Below, piece after piece: positions 9,050 to 18,509 of a DNA stretch of 64,000 nucleotides. The position numbers were made by a program, and so were the translations under genes. This DNA is from Xylanibacter ruminicola. Its GTDB lineage: Bacteria > Bacteroidota > Bacteroidia > Bacteroidales > Bacteroidaceae. Location of the stretch: the NCBI RefSeq assembly GCF_900107775.1, contig NZ_FNRF01000001.1, positions 930,001-994,000 of the forward strand, written 5' to 3'. Numbering within the stretch: position 1 is the stretch's first letter; every line of letters begins with the position of its first letter. The notes beneath the pieces are model-generated. The model had not been told where the DNA came from and ran no database searches. It saw only the letters and a list, made by a program, of their open reading frames with translations.

Positions 9050-12000
9050 TTACTTGTTCTCAGCAACCTCTACGTCGTCCTCCTTGATAGTACGGCCCAT
9101 CCAAAGGAAGGCTGTAGGAGCGGCGATGAAGAGCGAACTCAGAGTTCCGAATACAACACCCAGAATCATAGCCAGAGAGAACGAGCGGATGCTATCACCA
9201 CCAAGGATGAAGATAGCCAGCAGCACGATCAGTGTGGTTACAGAGGTGTTGATGGTACGAGCCAGTGTCTGGTTCAGTGAGTCGTTGAACAACTGCTGAC
9301 GGTCGCGCTTGCCATACAGACCGAGGTTCTCACGGATACGGTCGAATACTACCACCTTATCGTTGATAGAGTAACCGATAACGGTCAGGATAGCACCGAT
9401 GAATACCTGGTCGATCTCGAGCGACATGGGAACCCAACCCCAGCACAGTGAGTAAACACCGATAACGAGCAGAGCGTCGAGAGCCAGAGCCACAACAGCA
9501 CCTACAGAGAAGGCGAGGTTGCGGAATCGCAGCAGGATGTAGAGGAAGATAGCAATCAGAGCGATACATACGCTGATGATAGCACCATGTGTGATATCCT
9601 TAGCTACTGAAGGACCTACCTTAGCAGAGCTGATGATTGAACCACCCTCGCGAACATCAGGATTCTTGAATGCCTCAACGTTCTCCTGACTTACGAGACC
9701 AGCCTTCTTCAGGGCGCCGAACAGGATGTTCTCAGCCTTGTCGTCAACCTCAGGATTATTTGACTCGATATCCCAGTTGGTAGAGATACGAACAGTCTTA
9801 CCATCAGTACCCAGAGCGATAACAGAGGTGTTAGCCTCCTGGTTAGCCTTCTCGCCGATGGTGTTGATGAATGCACCAGCCATAGCCTTACGAACCTCCT
9901 CAACAGGAGTCTGCTTGTCGAGTGTTACAACGTAGTTACGACCACCAGTGAAGTCGATGCTCTGGCTCAAACCACGAACAAAGAACGAACCAATGCAAAC
10001 TACTGCTACAGCAGCCCAGATAGCATAGGTCTTCTTGTAAGCGCCCATGAAGTTGAACTTAGCATTCTGCATCAGGTTCTTAGAGTAACCAGTTACGAAT
10101 GTCAGGTTTGTCCACTTATCTTTAGCCAGCATGCTGTCGTAAACGATACGTGTGAGGTATACTGCGGTAAAGAATGAGATAACGATACCGATGATCCATG
10201 TGGTAGCGAATCCCTTAACAGGACCTGTACCGAAGTAAAGCAGGATGATACCTGTAATCAGCGAAGTGAAGTTAGAGTCGAAGATAGCGCTGAAAGCGTT
10301 AGAGTAACCCTTGTTCAGAGCCTCTTTTACACCAAGACCCTTCTTCAGCTCCTCCTTGATACGCTCGTAGATAAGCACGTTAGCATCCACAGCGGTACCC
10401 AGAGTCAGTACGATACCGGCGATACCAGGCATTGTAAGAGCGGCCTGGAACGAGGTAAGGATACCCAGTGTGAAGAACAGGTTGAACAGCAGAGCGATAT
10501 CCGAGAGAAGACCTGGTACAAAGCCGTAAAGCATGATCATGTATATCATCAGCAGTACGAAAGCCACTACGAATGAGATAATACCCTGCTGGATTGACTG
10601 AGCACCCAGTGAAGGACCTACAACCTCCTCCTGTACGATACGTGTAGGAGCTGGCATCTTACCTGAATTCAGTGTGTTAGCCAGGTCCTTTGTAGCCTCG
10701 ATGGTGAAGTTACCAGTAATCTGTGAGTTACCACCGTCGATCTGAGTGAGGATACGAGGAGCAGAGTAAACGGCATCGTCGAGCACGATAGCTACAGCCT
10801 TACCGATGTTCTGCTTGGTAATCTGGCTCCAACGACGAGCACCGTCAGAGTTCATCTGCATTGATACAGAGGGGTGACCCATCTGATCGAAGTCGTCCTT
10901 GGCACCAGTGATAACATCACCCTCCAGTGGAGCACGACCTGAAGGCTCAGTAACCTTCAGAGCATAGAGCTCGAAGATGTCGCCCTTAGTATTCTGGCCT
11001 CCGAAGTCCTCAGGTGTAGCACCCCAACGGAGCTTCAGCTCAGCAGGGAAGATACGACCAGCGAGGTCAGAGTAGATCATCTTGTTAATCTCGGCAGTAT
11101 CGCGAGCGTTAGCATAACCAACTACAGCGAGGGTGTTGCCCTGTGTAGGCTGGAAGATAGAGAACAGAGGATTCTGCTTCTTTGCCATCTCAACAGCCTT
11201 GTTATCCTTGCTGTCCTTCTTAGCCAGCTTAGCAGCCAGGTCGCCTGTAGCAGCCTTAGCGCTATCGGCAACAGCAGCAGTAGCAGCGCTGTCAACAGCA
11301 GTTGTATCGGCTACGTCAACACCACCCTGAGCAGCCCAACGCTGATTCAACTGAGCCAGCAGAGGAGTTACCTCCTGTGAGTTGTAGGTCTCCCAGAACT
11401 CAAGGTTAGCTGAACCCTGGAGCAACTTACGTACACGCTCAGGCTCCTTGATACCAGGCATCTCGACCATGATACGGCCGCTCTGGCCTTCGAGCTTCTG
11501 GATGTTTGGCTGAACAACGCCGAACTTATCGATACGGTTACGAACTACATTGAATGAGTTATCAACGGCACTCTGTACCTCGGTACGCAGCGCAGCTTCT
11601 ACCTGTGAGTCGGTAGATGATGTGCTAACCTTGCCCTTCATCTGCTGGGTAGCAAAGATAGCAGCAAGTGGACGACCGTTGCCTTCCTGTTTCCAATACT
11701 TTACGAACAGAGAGATGAAGTCGTTCTGACTGGTCTCCTCTTCCTTCTTAGCCAGCTCCATGGCCTTCTTGTAGGCAGCGTCAGTCTTGTGGTCGGCCAA
11801 TACGTCAACCACATCAGGTACTGATACCTCAAGAATAACGTTCATACCGCCTTTCAGGTCAAGACCCAGGCCAATCTCCATCTCACGGCACTGCTTCAGA
11901 GAATAGATACCCATGTACACCTTCTCGTTGTTGATTGAATCGAGGTACTCCGCACCTGCCTCTTCGCCCATAGCTGCAGCCTTACTTTCGTAGTGGCGTG

Positions 12001-12082
12001 TTACGAACGAGAAGGAAAGGTAGAAGCAGCACACGAGAATCAGAAGCACTGCGATAAATTTTACAATTCCTTTGTTTTGCAT
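9050..12082 (-). CDS. secDF: Fused protein translocase subunit SecDF
   Basis: The gene encodes 1010 residues in which SecD and SecF are one chain, the usual state in Bacteroidetes. An N-terminal helix (residues 8-28) is followed by the periplasmic P1 region, six helices of the SecD half with the motif GTAVDANVLIYERIKEELKKG, a second periplasmic domain starting near GGRNYVVTLDKQTPVEEV, and the SecF half with GYSINDKVVVFDRIREN. The complex uses the proton gradient to pull secreted proteins out of SecYEG on the periplasmic side. Inside P1 there is an Ala/Asp/Lys-rich low-complexity stretch (encoded about 11170-11330), probably a flexible linker and not conserved. It has its own -7 element and shares the downstream terminator with tRNA-Arg. 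Confidence 0.97.
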   Translation of the reverse strand: MQNKGIVKFIAVLLILVCCFYLSFSFVTRHYESKAAAMGEEAGAEYLDSINNEKVYMGIYSLKQCREMEIGLGLDLKGGMNVILEVSVPDVVDVLADHKTDAAYKKAMELAKKEEETSQNDFISLFVKYWKQEGNGRPLAAIFATQQMKGKVSTSSTDSQVEAALRTEVQSAVDNSFNVVRNRIDKFGVVQPNIQKLEGQSGRIMVEMPGIKEPERVRKLLQGSANLEFWETYNSQEVTPLLAQLNQRWAAQGGVDVADTTAVDSAATAAVADSAKAATGDLAAKLAKKDSKDNKAVEMAKKQNPLFSIFQPTQGNTLAVVGYANARDTAEINKMIYSDLAGRIFPAELKLRWGATPEDFGGQNTKGDIFELYALKVTEPSGRAPLEGDVITGAKDDFDQMGHPSVSMQMNSDGARRWSQITKQNIGKAVAIVLDDAVYSAPRILTQIDGGNSQITGNFTIEATKDLANTLNSGKMPAPTRIVQEEVVGPSLGAQSIQQGIISFVVAFVLLMIYMIMLYGFVPGLLSDIALLFNLFFTLGILTSFQAALTMPGIAGIVLTLGTAVDANVLIYERIKEELKKGLGVKEALNKGYSNAFSAIFDSNFTSLITGIILLYFGTGPVKGFATTWIIGIVISFFTAVYLTRIVYDSMLAKDKWTNLTFVTGYSKNLMQNAKFNFMGAYKKTYAIWAAVAVVCIGSFFVRGLSQSIDFTGGRNYVVTLDKQTPVEEVRKAMAGAFINTIGEKANQEANTSVIALGTDGKTVRISTNWDIESNNPEVDDKAENILFGALKKAGLVSQENVEAFKNPDVREGGSIISSAKVGPSVAKDITHGAIISVCIALIAIFLYILLRFRNLAFSVGAVVALALDALLVIGVYSLCWGWVPMSLEIDQVFIGAILTVIGYSINDKVVVFDRIRENLGLYGKRDRQQLFNDSLNQTLARTINTSVTTLIVLLAIFILGGDSIRSFSLAMILGVVFGTLSSLFIAAPTAFLWMGRTIKEDDVEVAENK

Positions 12083-12139
12083 TTTGTTTTTAATTATTAT
12101 TTATTTATATTATTTTCTGTTCGCGTATAAAATAGCGTG

Positions 12140-12147
12140 CAAATATA
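12140..12147 (-). promoter_or_regulatory. -7 promoter element for secDF
   Basis: The minus strand reads TATATTTG, matching TAnnTTTG, 58 bp before the secDF ATG. Confidence 0.65.
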
Positions 12148-12196
12148 GGCATTTTTTTACACAAGGAAAAATTTATTGGCAAAAATTCACTCATTT

Positions 12197-13291
12197 TTAT
12201 TGATTACTTTTCATTTTTAGGGTGCAGATGATAGGATTATGGTCACTTGCGTCCATTTTACTATCAATGTGACAATTATAGGGTTCAAAGTGGTTGGATA
12301 CTAAAATATGGTCGATACGTACAAAGAAACCTTTCTGATTATATGACAAACCGATGCCTCTTCCTGTCTCCTGATAGCAGTCTGTCAACCCCTGTGCGAT
12401 GGTACGACGGGAGTACGAAATGGGGTTGTCGTTAAAGTCGCCACACACGATAATCGGGTACTGTCGGTGTGCCTCGATATAGTCGTGAACAGCTTCGGCT
12501 TCAGGCGCTCGTTTGGCGGCGTTTTTGCCTAATTTCTCAATCAGAAACAGCGTTTCGGCCTTAGCGGTGTCTTTCTTCATCTTGCCGCTAATCATCTGCT
12601 TGTATTTATCTCGGTCTTCGTTCGAAAGATGTGTACCTTCTAAGTGATTGTTAATCACTAGTACGGTGTCGTTACCCACTTGGAGGAAGTAGGCTACAGA
12701 ACCATTTCCTGACGACTCGTAGGGGATACGTTCCTTCCTGATAATCGGGTACTTAGTATGGATACCAACACCATTGATGGAGGCATCCTGAGGATTAAAG
12801 ATGGTGGTGTCGTTATAAGGGTAGATTTTCTCGTACCATTGTTTCACATATCTGCGCCAGGTATCGACATCCTCCTGTAAGCAAACAATATCGGCATCCT
12901 GCTCTGTCAGGTATTCGTGTACCTTCTCAAAGCCTTGCTCATATTTGTAGTTGCCACCATACTGACAGACGTTGTAGGATATTAGCTTGATGGTGCCTTC
13001 TGGGGGCGTTTGCGAGACGTGTAGCGGCATATAGAGCGTGATAGGACCATATACTATCACATAGCCTACGACAGGGATCCAGACCTTCTTCCATTTGAAT
13101 GTCAACCAAAAGAACAGAAATAGCAGGTTGGCAATCAGGAAGCCAGGGAAAGCCATACCCATACACGAAAGCATGGGGTGCTCTACAGGATTGATACGGT
13201 CGGCATAGCCCGCCAGTATCATCAGCAGTACAGTAGCCACATTGGCGCCTGCGATAAGGTTTACCGTTATGGTCTTAAGTTGCTTGATCAT
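12197..13291 (-). CDS. Membrane-anchored endonuclease/exonuclease/phosphatase (EEP) family protein
   Basis: The gene encodes 364 residues. Three hydrophobic helices fill the first 105 residues or so, followed by an EEP domain: LISYNVCQYGG (Asn), DIVCLQED (metal Glu), VINNHLEG, IIVCGDFNDNP and DASDHNPIICTL (catalytic His). The family cleaves phosphodiester bonds in nucleic acids, lipids or sugar phosphates with Mg2+; the substrate here is unknown. The domain probably faces the periplasm given the three preceding helices, but topology was not tested. The start overlaps the rhomboid stop by four bases (ATGA), so the two are co-translated, an arrangement often seen in Bacteroidales. Confidence 0.88.
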   Translation of the reverse strand: MIKQLKTITVNLIAGANVATVLLMILAGYADRINPVEHPMLSCMGMAFPGFLIANLLFLFFWLTFKWKKVWIPVVGYVIVYGPITLYMPLHVSQTPPEGTIKLISYNVCQYGGNYKYEQGFEKVHEYLTEQDADIVCLQEDVDTWRRYVKQWYEKIYPYNDTTIFNPQDASINGVGIHTKYPIIRKERIPYESSGNGSVAYFLQVGNDTVLVINNHLEGTHLSNEDRDKYKQMISGKMKKDTAKAETLFLIEKLGKNAAKRAPEAEAVHDYIEAHRQYPIIVCGDFNDNPISYSRRTIAQGLTDCYQETGRGIGLSYNQKGFFVRIDHILVSNHFEPYNCHIDSKMDASDHNPIICTLKMKSNQ

Positions 13292-14235
13292 GACTGGTTG
13301 CTTGCATCGAAGAGCTTTTTCTTCTCTTCTTTAGTCAGACTGTCGTAGCCACTCTTGCGAATTTTATCAAGAATGGCATCTATCTCTTCCTGGTTCTGCC
13401 GCTTACGGGCATTATACTCCATATCATCTTCTTTCGAGCCGCCACCTCTGTTTACGTGCATGTTGGGATTGCTGTACCCGCTGCCCTGATGGTGCTGGCG
13501 CTGTTCAAAGTTGCGCTTCAGGTTATCGAAGAACTGCATCCCCCGACCACGATCGTAGCCTGAGTTGGGATGACGGTTCCAATAGCGTATCATGAGGAAT
13601 CCGAACAGCATACCACCTAAGTGGGCAGTGTGTGCTACACCATCGCCACTGGTTCCTAAAGCAGAGAAGAACTCGATAGCTACATAACCCAATACAAACC
13701 ATTTGGCCTTGATGGGGAATGGGAATGGGATGATAAAGAGTCGCTCGTTGGGGAATGTCATACCGAACGCTAAGATCACGGCATAAACGGCACCAGAGGC
13801 GCCAATGGTGGTCCAGGCATTGAGTTGACCGCTCAGTTGCTGACCGATGGCAAATATCTCGCCAAAAGTTACTGTCGGGTCTTGTGCGTTAATGGTCATA
13901 TAGAACTGGCCCAACTGCGCGATTTCCTGCAGGAATCCGGCACCAATACCACAAGTAATGTAATAAAAAAGGAATTTCTTTGGGCCCCATACATTTTCTA
14001 TCACACAACCAAACATCCATAAGCCGAACATATTACTGAGAATATGCATGAAGTTGGCATGCAGGAACAGGTAGGTGACAAACTGATACAGGTGGAAATC
14101 GTTGGCCATGAAGAAATGCAGGCCACCGATGTCGGCCAGATCGATACCACGCAGTTGTAGTACTACCGTGGCTAAGAATGCTATCAGGTTAATGATAAGC
14201 AGATTCTTTGTGATGGTTGGTATGCGGAACATCAT
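13288..14235 (-). CDS. Rhomboid family intramembrane serine protease
   Basis: The gene encodes 315 residues with six predicted membrane helices in the first 215. The catalytic pair is visible: Ser in TTIGASGAVYAV (GxSG) and His in HTAHLGGMLFGF, plus the HILSNMFGLWMFG segment of helix 2. The C-terminal 90 residues or so are a charged cytosolic tail rich in Arg, Gln and Asn. Rhomboids cut single-span membrane proteins within the bilayer; the substrate is not known. It is the first gene of a pair with the EEP protein, with a -7 element upstream. Confidence 0.93.
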   Translation of the reverse strand: MMFRIPTITKNLLIINLIAFLATVVLQLRGIDLADIGGLHFFMANDFHLYQFVTYLFLHANFMHILSNMFGLWMFGCVIENVWGPKKFLFYYITCGIGAGFLQEIAQLGQFYMTINAQDPTVTFGEIFAIGQQLSGQLNAWTTIGASGAVYAVILAFGMTFPNERLFIIPFPFPIKAKWFVLGYVAIEFFSALGTSGDGVAHTAHLGGMLFGFLMIRYWNRHPNSGYDRGRGMQFFDNLKRNFEQRQHHQGSGYSNPNMHVNRGGGSKEDDMEYNARKRQNQEEIDAILDKIRKSGYDSLTKEEKKKLFDASNQS

Positions 14236-14297
14236 ATCGTTTACTATTTATCTATTATTACTTTTTATAATGAGTGCCTTTTGGCATCTATCGGGTG

Positions 14298-14305
14298 CAA
14301 AATTA
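14298..14305 (-). promoter_or_regulatory. -7 promoter element for the rhomboid-EEP pair
   Basis: The minus strand reads TAATTTTG, matching TAnnTTTG, 63 bp before the rhomboid start. Confidence 0.6.
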
Positions 14306-14410
14306 CTAAAATAATCTCTTTTTTAGGCCAAAATGCCCTCGATTACAACTATTTTTTATTAAAAAGTGAAATTTTTCTGTTTTTTTGTTGTTTCTTTAAA
14401 TACTTTCCCT

Positions 14411-14418
14411 TATATTTG
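14411..14418 (+). promoter_or_regulatory. -7 promoter element for the HU gene
   Basis: TATATTTG matches TAnnTTTG and is followed by an AT-rich leader of about 55 bases. Confidence 0.65.
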
Positions 14419-14480
14419 CCAAAGTTTTCGACTATACAACAGTTATTACTATTAAATATTTCATTAAATTTTTTAAGATT

Positions 14481-14753
14481 ATGAACAAAACAGAATTGGT
14501 AGAGAAGATTGCAGCAAGTGCTGGCATCTCAAAGGTTGACGCTAAGAAAGCTCTCGACGCAACAGTTGTAGCTATTAAGGACGCTCTCGTTAAGGGCGAC
14601 AAGGTTGCTCTCGTAGGTTTCGGTACATTCAGCGTAAACGAGCGTCCTGCTCGTGAGGGTATCAATCCTCTGACAAAGCAGAAGATTACAATTGCTGCTA
14701 AGAAGGTTGCTAAGTTCAAGGCTGGTGCTGAGCTTGCTGACGCTATCAAGTAA
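14481..14753 (+). CDS. hup: HU family DNA-binding protein
   Basis: The gene encodes 90 residues, the normal HU length. [26 protein letters not shown] is the helical dimerisation part, and [18 protein letters not shown] is the HU/IHF signature leading into the DNA-binding arm. It compacts the nucleoid and bends DNA without strong sequence preference. It is transcribed alone, between its own -7 element and a strong terminator. Confidence 0.97.
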   Translation: MNKTELVEKIAASAGISKVDAKKALDATVVAIKDALVKGDKVALVGFGTFSVNERPAREGINPLTKQKITIAAKKVAKFKAGAELADAIK

Positions 14754-14774
14754 GTCGATTGTAAATAAAAATTA

Positions 14775-14802
14775 AATGGGGATCCTTTTCAGGGTCCCCA
14801 TT
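14775..14802. terminator. Terminator between HU and the SDR gene
   Basis: AATGGGGA-CC pairs with GG-TCCCCATT across TTTTCA. It serves HU and, being symmetrical with AT-rich flanks, possibly the convergent SDR gene. Confidence 0.75.
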
Positions 14803-14825
14803 ATTGTTATATATGTATCATGTGC

Positions 14826-15629
14826 TTATTTTGGCTGCTTGCCGATATAAGCCAAGATACCACCATCTACATAAAGCACGTGACCGTTTACGGCATCCGA
14901 GGCGTGTGAAGCCAGGAATACAGCAGGACCACCTAACTCAGAAGGATCGAGCCAGCGGCCGGCAGGTGTCTTGGCGCAGATGAATGAATCGAATGGATGA
15001 CGGCTTCCGTCTGGCTGACGCTCACGCAATGGGGCTGTCTGTGGGGTGGCGATATAACCAGGACCAATACCATTACACTGGATGTTATACTCACCGTACT
15101 CCGAGCAGATGTTACGAGTAAGCATCTTTAAACCACCCTTAGCAGCAGCGTAGGCAGATACGGTCTCACGGCCCAGTTCACTCATCATAGAGCAGATGTT
15201 GATGATCTTACCCTCGCGACGCTCCATCATCTCAGGAATAACAGCTGAAGAGCAGATGAATGGACCAACGAGGTCGATATCGATAACCTGCTGGAACTCA
15301 GCACGCTTCATTTCATGCATAGGAATACGCTTGATTATACCGGCATTGTTCACCAGAATATCAATCTGACCAACCTCAGCGTGAATCTTCTCAACGAGTG
15401 CCTTGACAGCATTCTCGTCAGTTACGTCGCACACATAACCCTTAACGTTGTCGATACCGGCCTCCTTGTAGTTGTCGATACCGCGCTGCAGAGCAGCTTC
15501 GTTAATGTCGTTGAAGATGATGGTTTTGATGCCGGCAGCAACGAATGCTTTAGCAATGTTGAAACCAATACCGTAAGATGCGCCAGTAATCCAGGCGTTC
15601 TTACCCTCTAATGAAAATAGATTTGCCAT
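14826..15629 (-). CDS. SDR oxidoreductase, gluconate 5-dehydrogenase / KduD-like
   Basis: The gene encodes 267 residues of a classical short-chain dehydrogenase: TGASYGIGFNIAKA (Rossmann nucleotide site), DILVNNAGIIKRIPM, Ser in NICSMMSELGRETVS, YAAAKGG (catalytic Tyr and Lys) and GPGYIATPQT. Overall similarity is to gluconate 5-dehydrogenases and to KduD, which interconverts 5-keto- and 3-deoxy-hexulosonates in uronate (pectin) breakdown. Residues alone do not separate these activities. It lies 33 bp downstream of tRNA-Gln with no terminator or promoter recognised in between, so it may be read from the tRNA promoter. Confidence 0.88.
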   Translation of the reverse strand: MANLFSLEGKNAWITGASYGIGFNIAKAFVAAGIKTIIFNDINEAALQRGIDNYKEAGIDNVKGYVCDVTDENAVKALVEKIHAEVGQIDILVNNAGIIKRIPMHEMKRAEFQQVIDIDLVGPFICSSAVIPEMMERREGKIINICSMMSELGRETVSAYAAAKGGLKMLTRNICSEYGEYNIQCNGIGPGYIATPQTAPLRERQPDGSRHPFDSFICAKTPAGRWLDPSELGGPAVFLASHASDAVNGHVLYVDGGILAYIGKQPK

Positions 15630-15662
15630 AATTTGTTTGTTTTAGAAAAATGTTCTTAGTAG

Positions 15663-15733
15663 TTGGACGACTCGGATTCGAACCGGGAATGACAGAACCA
15701 AAACCTGTAGTGTTACCATTACACCATCGTCCA
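15663..15733 (-). tRNA. tRNA-Gln (anticodon TTG)
   Basis: On the minus strand, acceptor TGGACGA pairs with TCGTCCA, and the anticodon loop is TTTTGGT with anticodon TTG. The T loop is TTCGAAT with a CCGG-type stem. No CCA is encoded. The same transcript probably continues into the SDR gene. Confidence 0.93.
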
Positions 15734-15736
15734 AGG

Positions 15737-15795
15737 ATATTTGGCTGCAAAGGTACGAAGTTTTTTTGTAAGTACCAAATTTTGCAGCCAAATAT
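15737..15795. repeat. Long inverted repeat spanning the tyrS end and the tRNA-Gln promoter
   Basis: ATATTTGGCTGCAAA (15737-15751) is repeated perfectly inverted at 15781-15795, and GGTAC/GTACC pairs continue inside, with a four-base bulge and a 15-base loop. It ends at the tyrS stop codon and may act as its transcript end, although no T tract follows. Confidence 0.7.
15748..15755 (-). promoter_or_regulatory. -7 promoter element for tRNA-Gln
   Basis: The minus strand reads TACCTTTG, matching TAnnTTTG, 14 bp before the tRNA. The box lies within one arm of the inverted repeat. Confidence 0.65.
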
Positions 15796-17090
15796 TATTT
15801 AACGATCAGCAAGTAGTAGTTCTTTTTGCCTTTCTGGGCCAGAAGATACTTGCCATCAATCAGATCCTCGGCTGTGATAGCGCGGTTCTGATCGGTAATC
15901 TTTTCTTTGTTCAGCGATACACCACCGCCCTGAACCATCTTACGCATTTCGCCCTTTGATGGGAATACAGGTGCAACAGTTGTCAGCAGCTCGATAGCGG
16001 GCTGACCAAGCTGGTCCTTAGAAATCTCGAACTGGGGAACGCCGTCGAATACATCGAGCAGTGTCTGCTCGTCAAGTTTCTCAAGGCCTTCCTTGGTTGA
16101 CTTGCCAAACAGGATGTTTGATGCCTCGATTGCAGTGTCGAGAGCCTCTTTTGAGTGTACCAGTACGGTAACTTCCTCGGCCAGACGCTTCTGCAGAACA
16201 CGACGACCAGGATCCTGCTTGTGCTCCTCAATCAGGGCGTCGATAACGTCCTTCTCAAGTGATGTGAAGATCTTGATGTAACGCTCGGCATCGTCGTCGC
16301 TTACATTCAGCCAGAACTGGTAGAACTTATATGGTGTGGTACGAACAGGATCGAGCCAGATGTTACCGCTCTCGGTCTTACCAAACTTCTTACCATCGCT
16401 CTTGGTAATCAGTGGACAGGTGAGTGCAAAGGTCTCAACCTCATTGCCCAGAGTGCGACGGATAAGCTCAGTACCTGTGGTCATGTTACCCCACTGGTCG
16501 TTACCACCCAACTGCAATTTTACGCCGTAGTGCTGGTAGAGATACAGGAAGTCGTAACCCTGCAGCAGCTGATAGGTGAACTCTGTGAACGACAGACCGT
16601 CACGAGCAGTTCCGTTCAAGCGCTGCTGTACGCTCTCCTTTGCCATCATATAGTTAACGGTGATGTGCTTACCAACCTCGCGTGCAAAATCAAGGAAGGT
16701 AAAGTCCTTCATCCAGTCGTAGTTGTTAACCATCAGTGCAGCATTAGGCTCCTTCGACTCGAAGTCGAGGAACTTGGCTACCTGCTTCTTGATGCACTCC
16801 TGATTGTGATATAGTGTTTCGTTGTTAAGCAGATTACGCTCCTGACTCTTACCCGATGGGTCGCCAATCATACCTGTGGCACCACCTACCAAAATCACAG
16901 GACGGTGACCGCAACGCTGAAGGTGGCGGAGCATCATGATACCGCACAAGTGTCCGATATGCAGCGAGTCGGCTGTAGGGTCGGTACCCAGATAGGCTGT
17001 TACCATCTCTTTCTGGAGCAGTTCTTCTGTACCTGGCATCATCTGTGCCAGCATACCGCGCCATTTCAGTTCTTCTACAAAGTTCTTCAT
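15795..17090 (-). CDS. tyrS: Tyrosine--tRNA ligase
   Basis: The gene encodes 431 residues of a class I synthetase that charges tRNA-Tyr. [19 protein letters not shown] holds the HIGH motif, [12 protein letters not shown] the tyrosine and ATP pocket, and KFGKTESG the KMSKS equivalent typical of TyrS. An S4 RNA-binding domain follows at the C-terminus ([13 protein letters not shown]). It is the last gene of a tight minus-strand run with yidD, rnpA and hemD. Confidence 0.97.
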   Translation of the reverse strand: MKNFVEELKWRGMLAQMMPGTEELLQKEMVTAYLGTDPTADSLHIGHLCGIMMLRHLQRCGHRPVILVGGATGMIGDPSGKSQERNLLNNETLYHNQECIKKQVAKFLDFESKEPNAALMVNNYDWMKDFTFLDFAREVGKHITVNYMMAKESVQQRLNGTARDGLSFTEFTYQLLQGYDFLYLYQHYGVKLQLGGNDQWGNMTTGTELIRRTLGNEVETFALTCPLITKSDGKKFGKTESGNIWLDPVRTTPYKFYQFWLNVSDDDAERYIKIFTSLEKDVIDALIEEHKQDPGRRVLQKRLAEEVTVLVHSKEALDTAIEASNILFGKSTKEGLEKLDEQTLLDVFDGVPQFEISKDQLGQPAIELLTTVAPVFPSKGEMRKMVQGGGVSLNKEKITDQNRAITAEDLIDGKYLLAQKGKKNYYLLIVK

Positions 17091-17126
17091 CTTTATTTCT
17101 AAAATTGTTTCTTTATTCTTTCTTTA

Positions 17127-17357
17127 TTAAGGAACGGGGTCGTAACCCGAACCACCCCATGGGTTGCATCTTAATATGCGCCAGATTGCCAATCCTAAAC
17201 CCTTGATGGGACCATGCTTCATGATGGCCTGCTTGGCATACTCGCTACATGTGGGAGTGAATCGGCACGATGGCCCTAAAAGCGGAGAGATGGCCGTTTG
17301 GTAAAAGCGGATGGGCAATACCAGCAGCCATGAAATGATATGTATCAGCCTCTTCAT
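17127..17357 (-). CDS. yidD: Membrane protein insertion efficiency factor YidD
   Basis: The gene encodes 76 residues: an amphipathic N-terminal helix, then the family core with [19 protein letters not shown] (conserved Cys) and [17 protein letters not shown]. YidD assists YidC insertase at the inner membrane. It overlaps the rnpA stop by four bases; this rnpA-yidD pairing is widespread in bacteria, but here it lies in a hemD-tyrS setting and not beside rpmH and yidC. Confidence 0.95.
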   Translation of the reverse strand: MKRLIHIISWLLVLPIRFYQTAISPLLGPSCRFTPTCSEYAKQAIMKHGPIKGLGLAIWRILRCNPWGGSGYDPVP

Positions 17358-17749
17358 GCTTTGTCTTTAGCAATCTGCTTCATGAGGCTTATCATCTTCT
17401 TCTCAACATCAAGTGTTGGGAAGTGTTTGTCGGTCAGCCAGATGATGGCAATCAGTAGCATCTCGCCTTCGTTTACCTTACCTTCGAGCAGTGATTTGTT
17501 CTTGCGGTAGGCCTCACGTACCTGGCGTTTCACCCTGTTTCTGTCAACTGCGTGCTTAAAGCGTTTCTTAGGCACGCTGATGAGCAGTTGCACAGGGGCA
17601 CACCCCTCATGGTGTTCTGTTTTAAGAAAAACAGCCCTTAGAGGATAAGCAGTCAGCGAATGACTATTGCCTTTCTCAAAGAGCGTTTCTATCAGCAGGT
17701 TGCTGACGATGCGCTCCTCTTTACTGAAGGTAGGCGCTGTCGTCATCAA
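17354..17749 (-). CDS. rnpA: Ribonuclease P protein component
   Basis: The gene encodes 131 residues. The RNase P protein signature is present as [18 protein letters not shown], preceded by [10 protein letters not shown]. It helps the catalytic RNA trim 5' leaders from tRNA precursors. The gene lies three bases after hemD and overlaps yidD, so it is clearly in an operon. Confidence 0.95.
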   Translation of the reverse strand: MMTTAPTFSKEERIVSNLLIETLFEKGNSHSLTAYPLRAVFLKTEHHEGCAPVQLLISVPKKRFKHAVDRNRVKRQVREAYRKNKSLLEGKVNEGEMLLIAIIWLTDKHFPTLDVEKKMISLMKQIAKDKA

Positions 17750-17752
17750 TTC

Positions 17753-18502
17753 TTAGTCTTGTATTTCAAACAGGTAGTGCTGCAGAGCACCTGTCATTGA
17801 TGGATACTTCTCGTTAGGAGCCTCGATATCCAAGCGCAGACCGGCTTCCTTGGCAGCCTTTGCTGTTGCTGGACCGAAAGTGGCGATAGCAATCTTGTCC
17901 TGCTTGAAGTTGGGGAAGTTCTTGGTCAGCGACTCGATTCCGGCAGGGCTGAAGAAAATCAGCATGTCGTAGTCGAAGTTCTTAACCTCTTCCTCAGTGA
18001 AATCGTTGCTCACAGTCTTGTACATGACGCACTCGGTGTGCTGCAGCTTCTTAGAGTCGAGCAGGTTGGCCAGACTGTCGGTATGTACATCGCTCAGTGG
18101 AACAAGATACTTCTCGGTCTTATGCTTAACCATGGTAGGAATCAGATCGTCGATACGACCAGTCTCACCAAAGAAGATCTTGCGCTTTCTGTACTGCACA
18201 TATTTCTGGATGTACAAAGCAATAGTCTCGGTAACACAGAAATACTTCATGTCCTCAGGAATGTTGATTCTGAGCTCCTTGGCCATGTTGAAGAAATGGT
18301 CAATGGCATGACGCGAGGTAAATACGATGGCAGTGTGATCCAGGATGTTCACCTTCTGTGCACGGAAATCTTTAGAGCTGATTGCCTCGACCTTGATGAA
18401 AGGACGGAAAACCAGTTCTACACCAAACTTGTTCGCTATATCGAAATATGGCGACTTCTCACTTGTTGGCTTAGGTTGTGAAACCAAAATCTTTTTGAGC
18501 AT
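17753..18502 (-). CDS. hemD: Uroporphyrinogen-III synthase
   Basis: The gene encodes 249 residues. It shows the weakly conserved two-domain HemD fold: VFTSRHAIDHFF in the first half, and MLIFFSPAGIESLTKNFP and IATFGPATAKAAKEAGL in the second, the last being the best-conserved family motif. It closes hydroxymethylbilane to uroporphyrinogen III in haem synthesis. Downstream genes rnpA, yidD and tyrS follow with almost no gaps; DUF4271 lies directly upstream, as is common in Bacteroidales. Confidence 0.88.
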   Translation of the reverse strand: MLKKILVSQPKPTSEKSPYFDIANKFGVELVFRPFIKVEAISSKDFRAQKVNILDHTAIVFTSRHAIDHFFNMAKELRINIPEDMKYFCVTETIALYIQKYVQYRKRKIFFGETGRIDDLIPTMVKHKTEKYLVPLSDVHTDSLANLLDSKKLQHTECVMYKTVSNDFTEEEVKNFDYDMLIFFSPAGIESLTKNFPNFKQDKIAIATFGPATAKAAKEAGLRLDIEAPNEKYPSMTGALQHYLFEIQD

Positions 18503-18509
18503 ATGTGTC

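Noticed and set aside
15795..17090. Altered KMSKS motif in TyrS as a defect
   Set aside because: KFGKT at this place is the normal form for this TyrS group.
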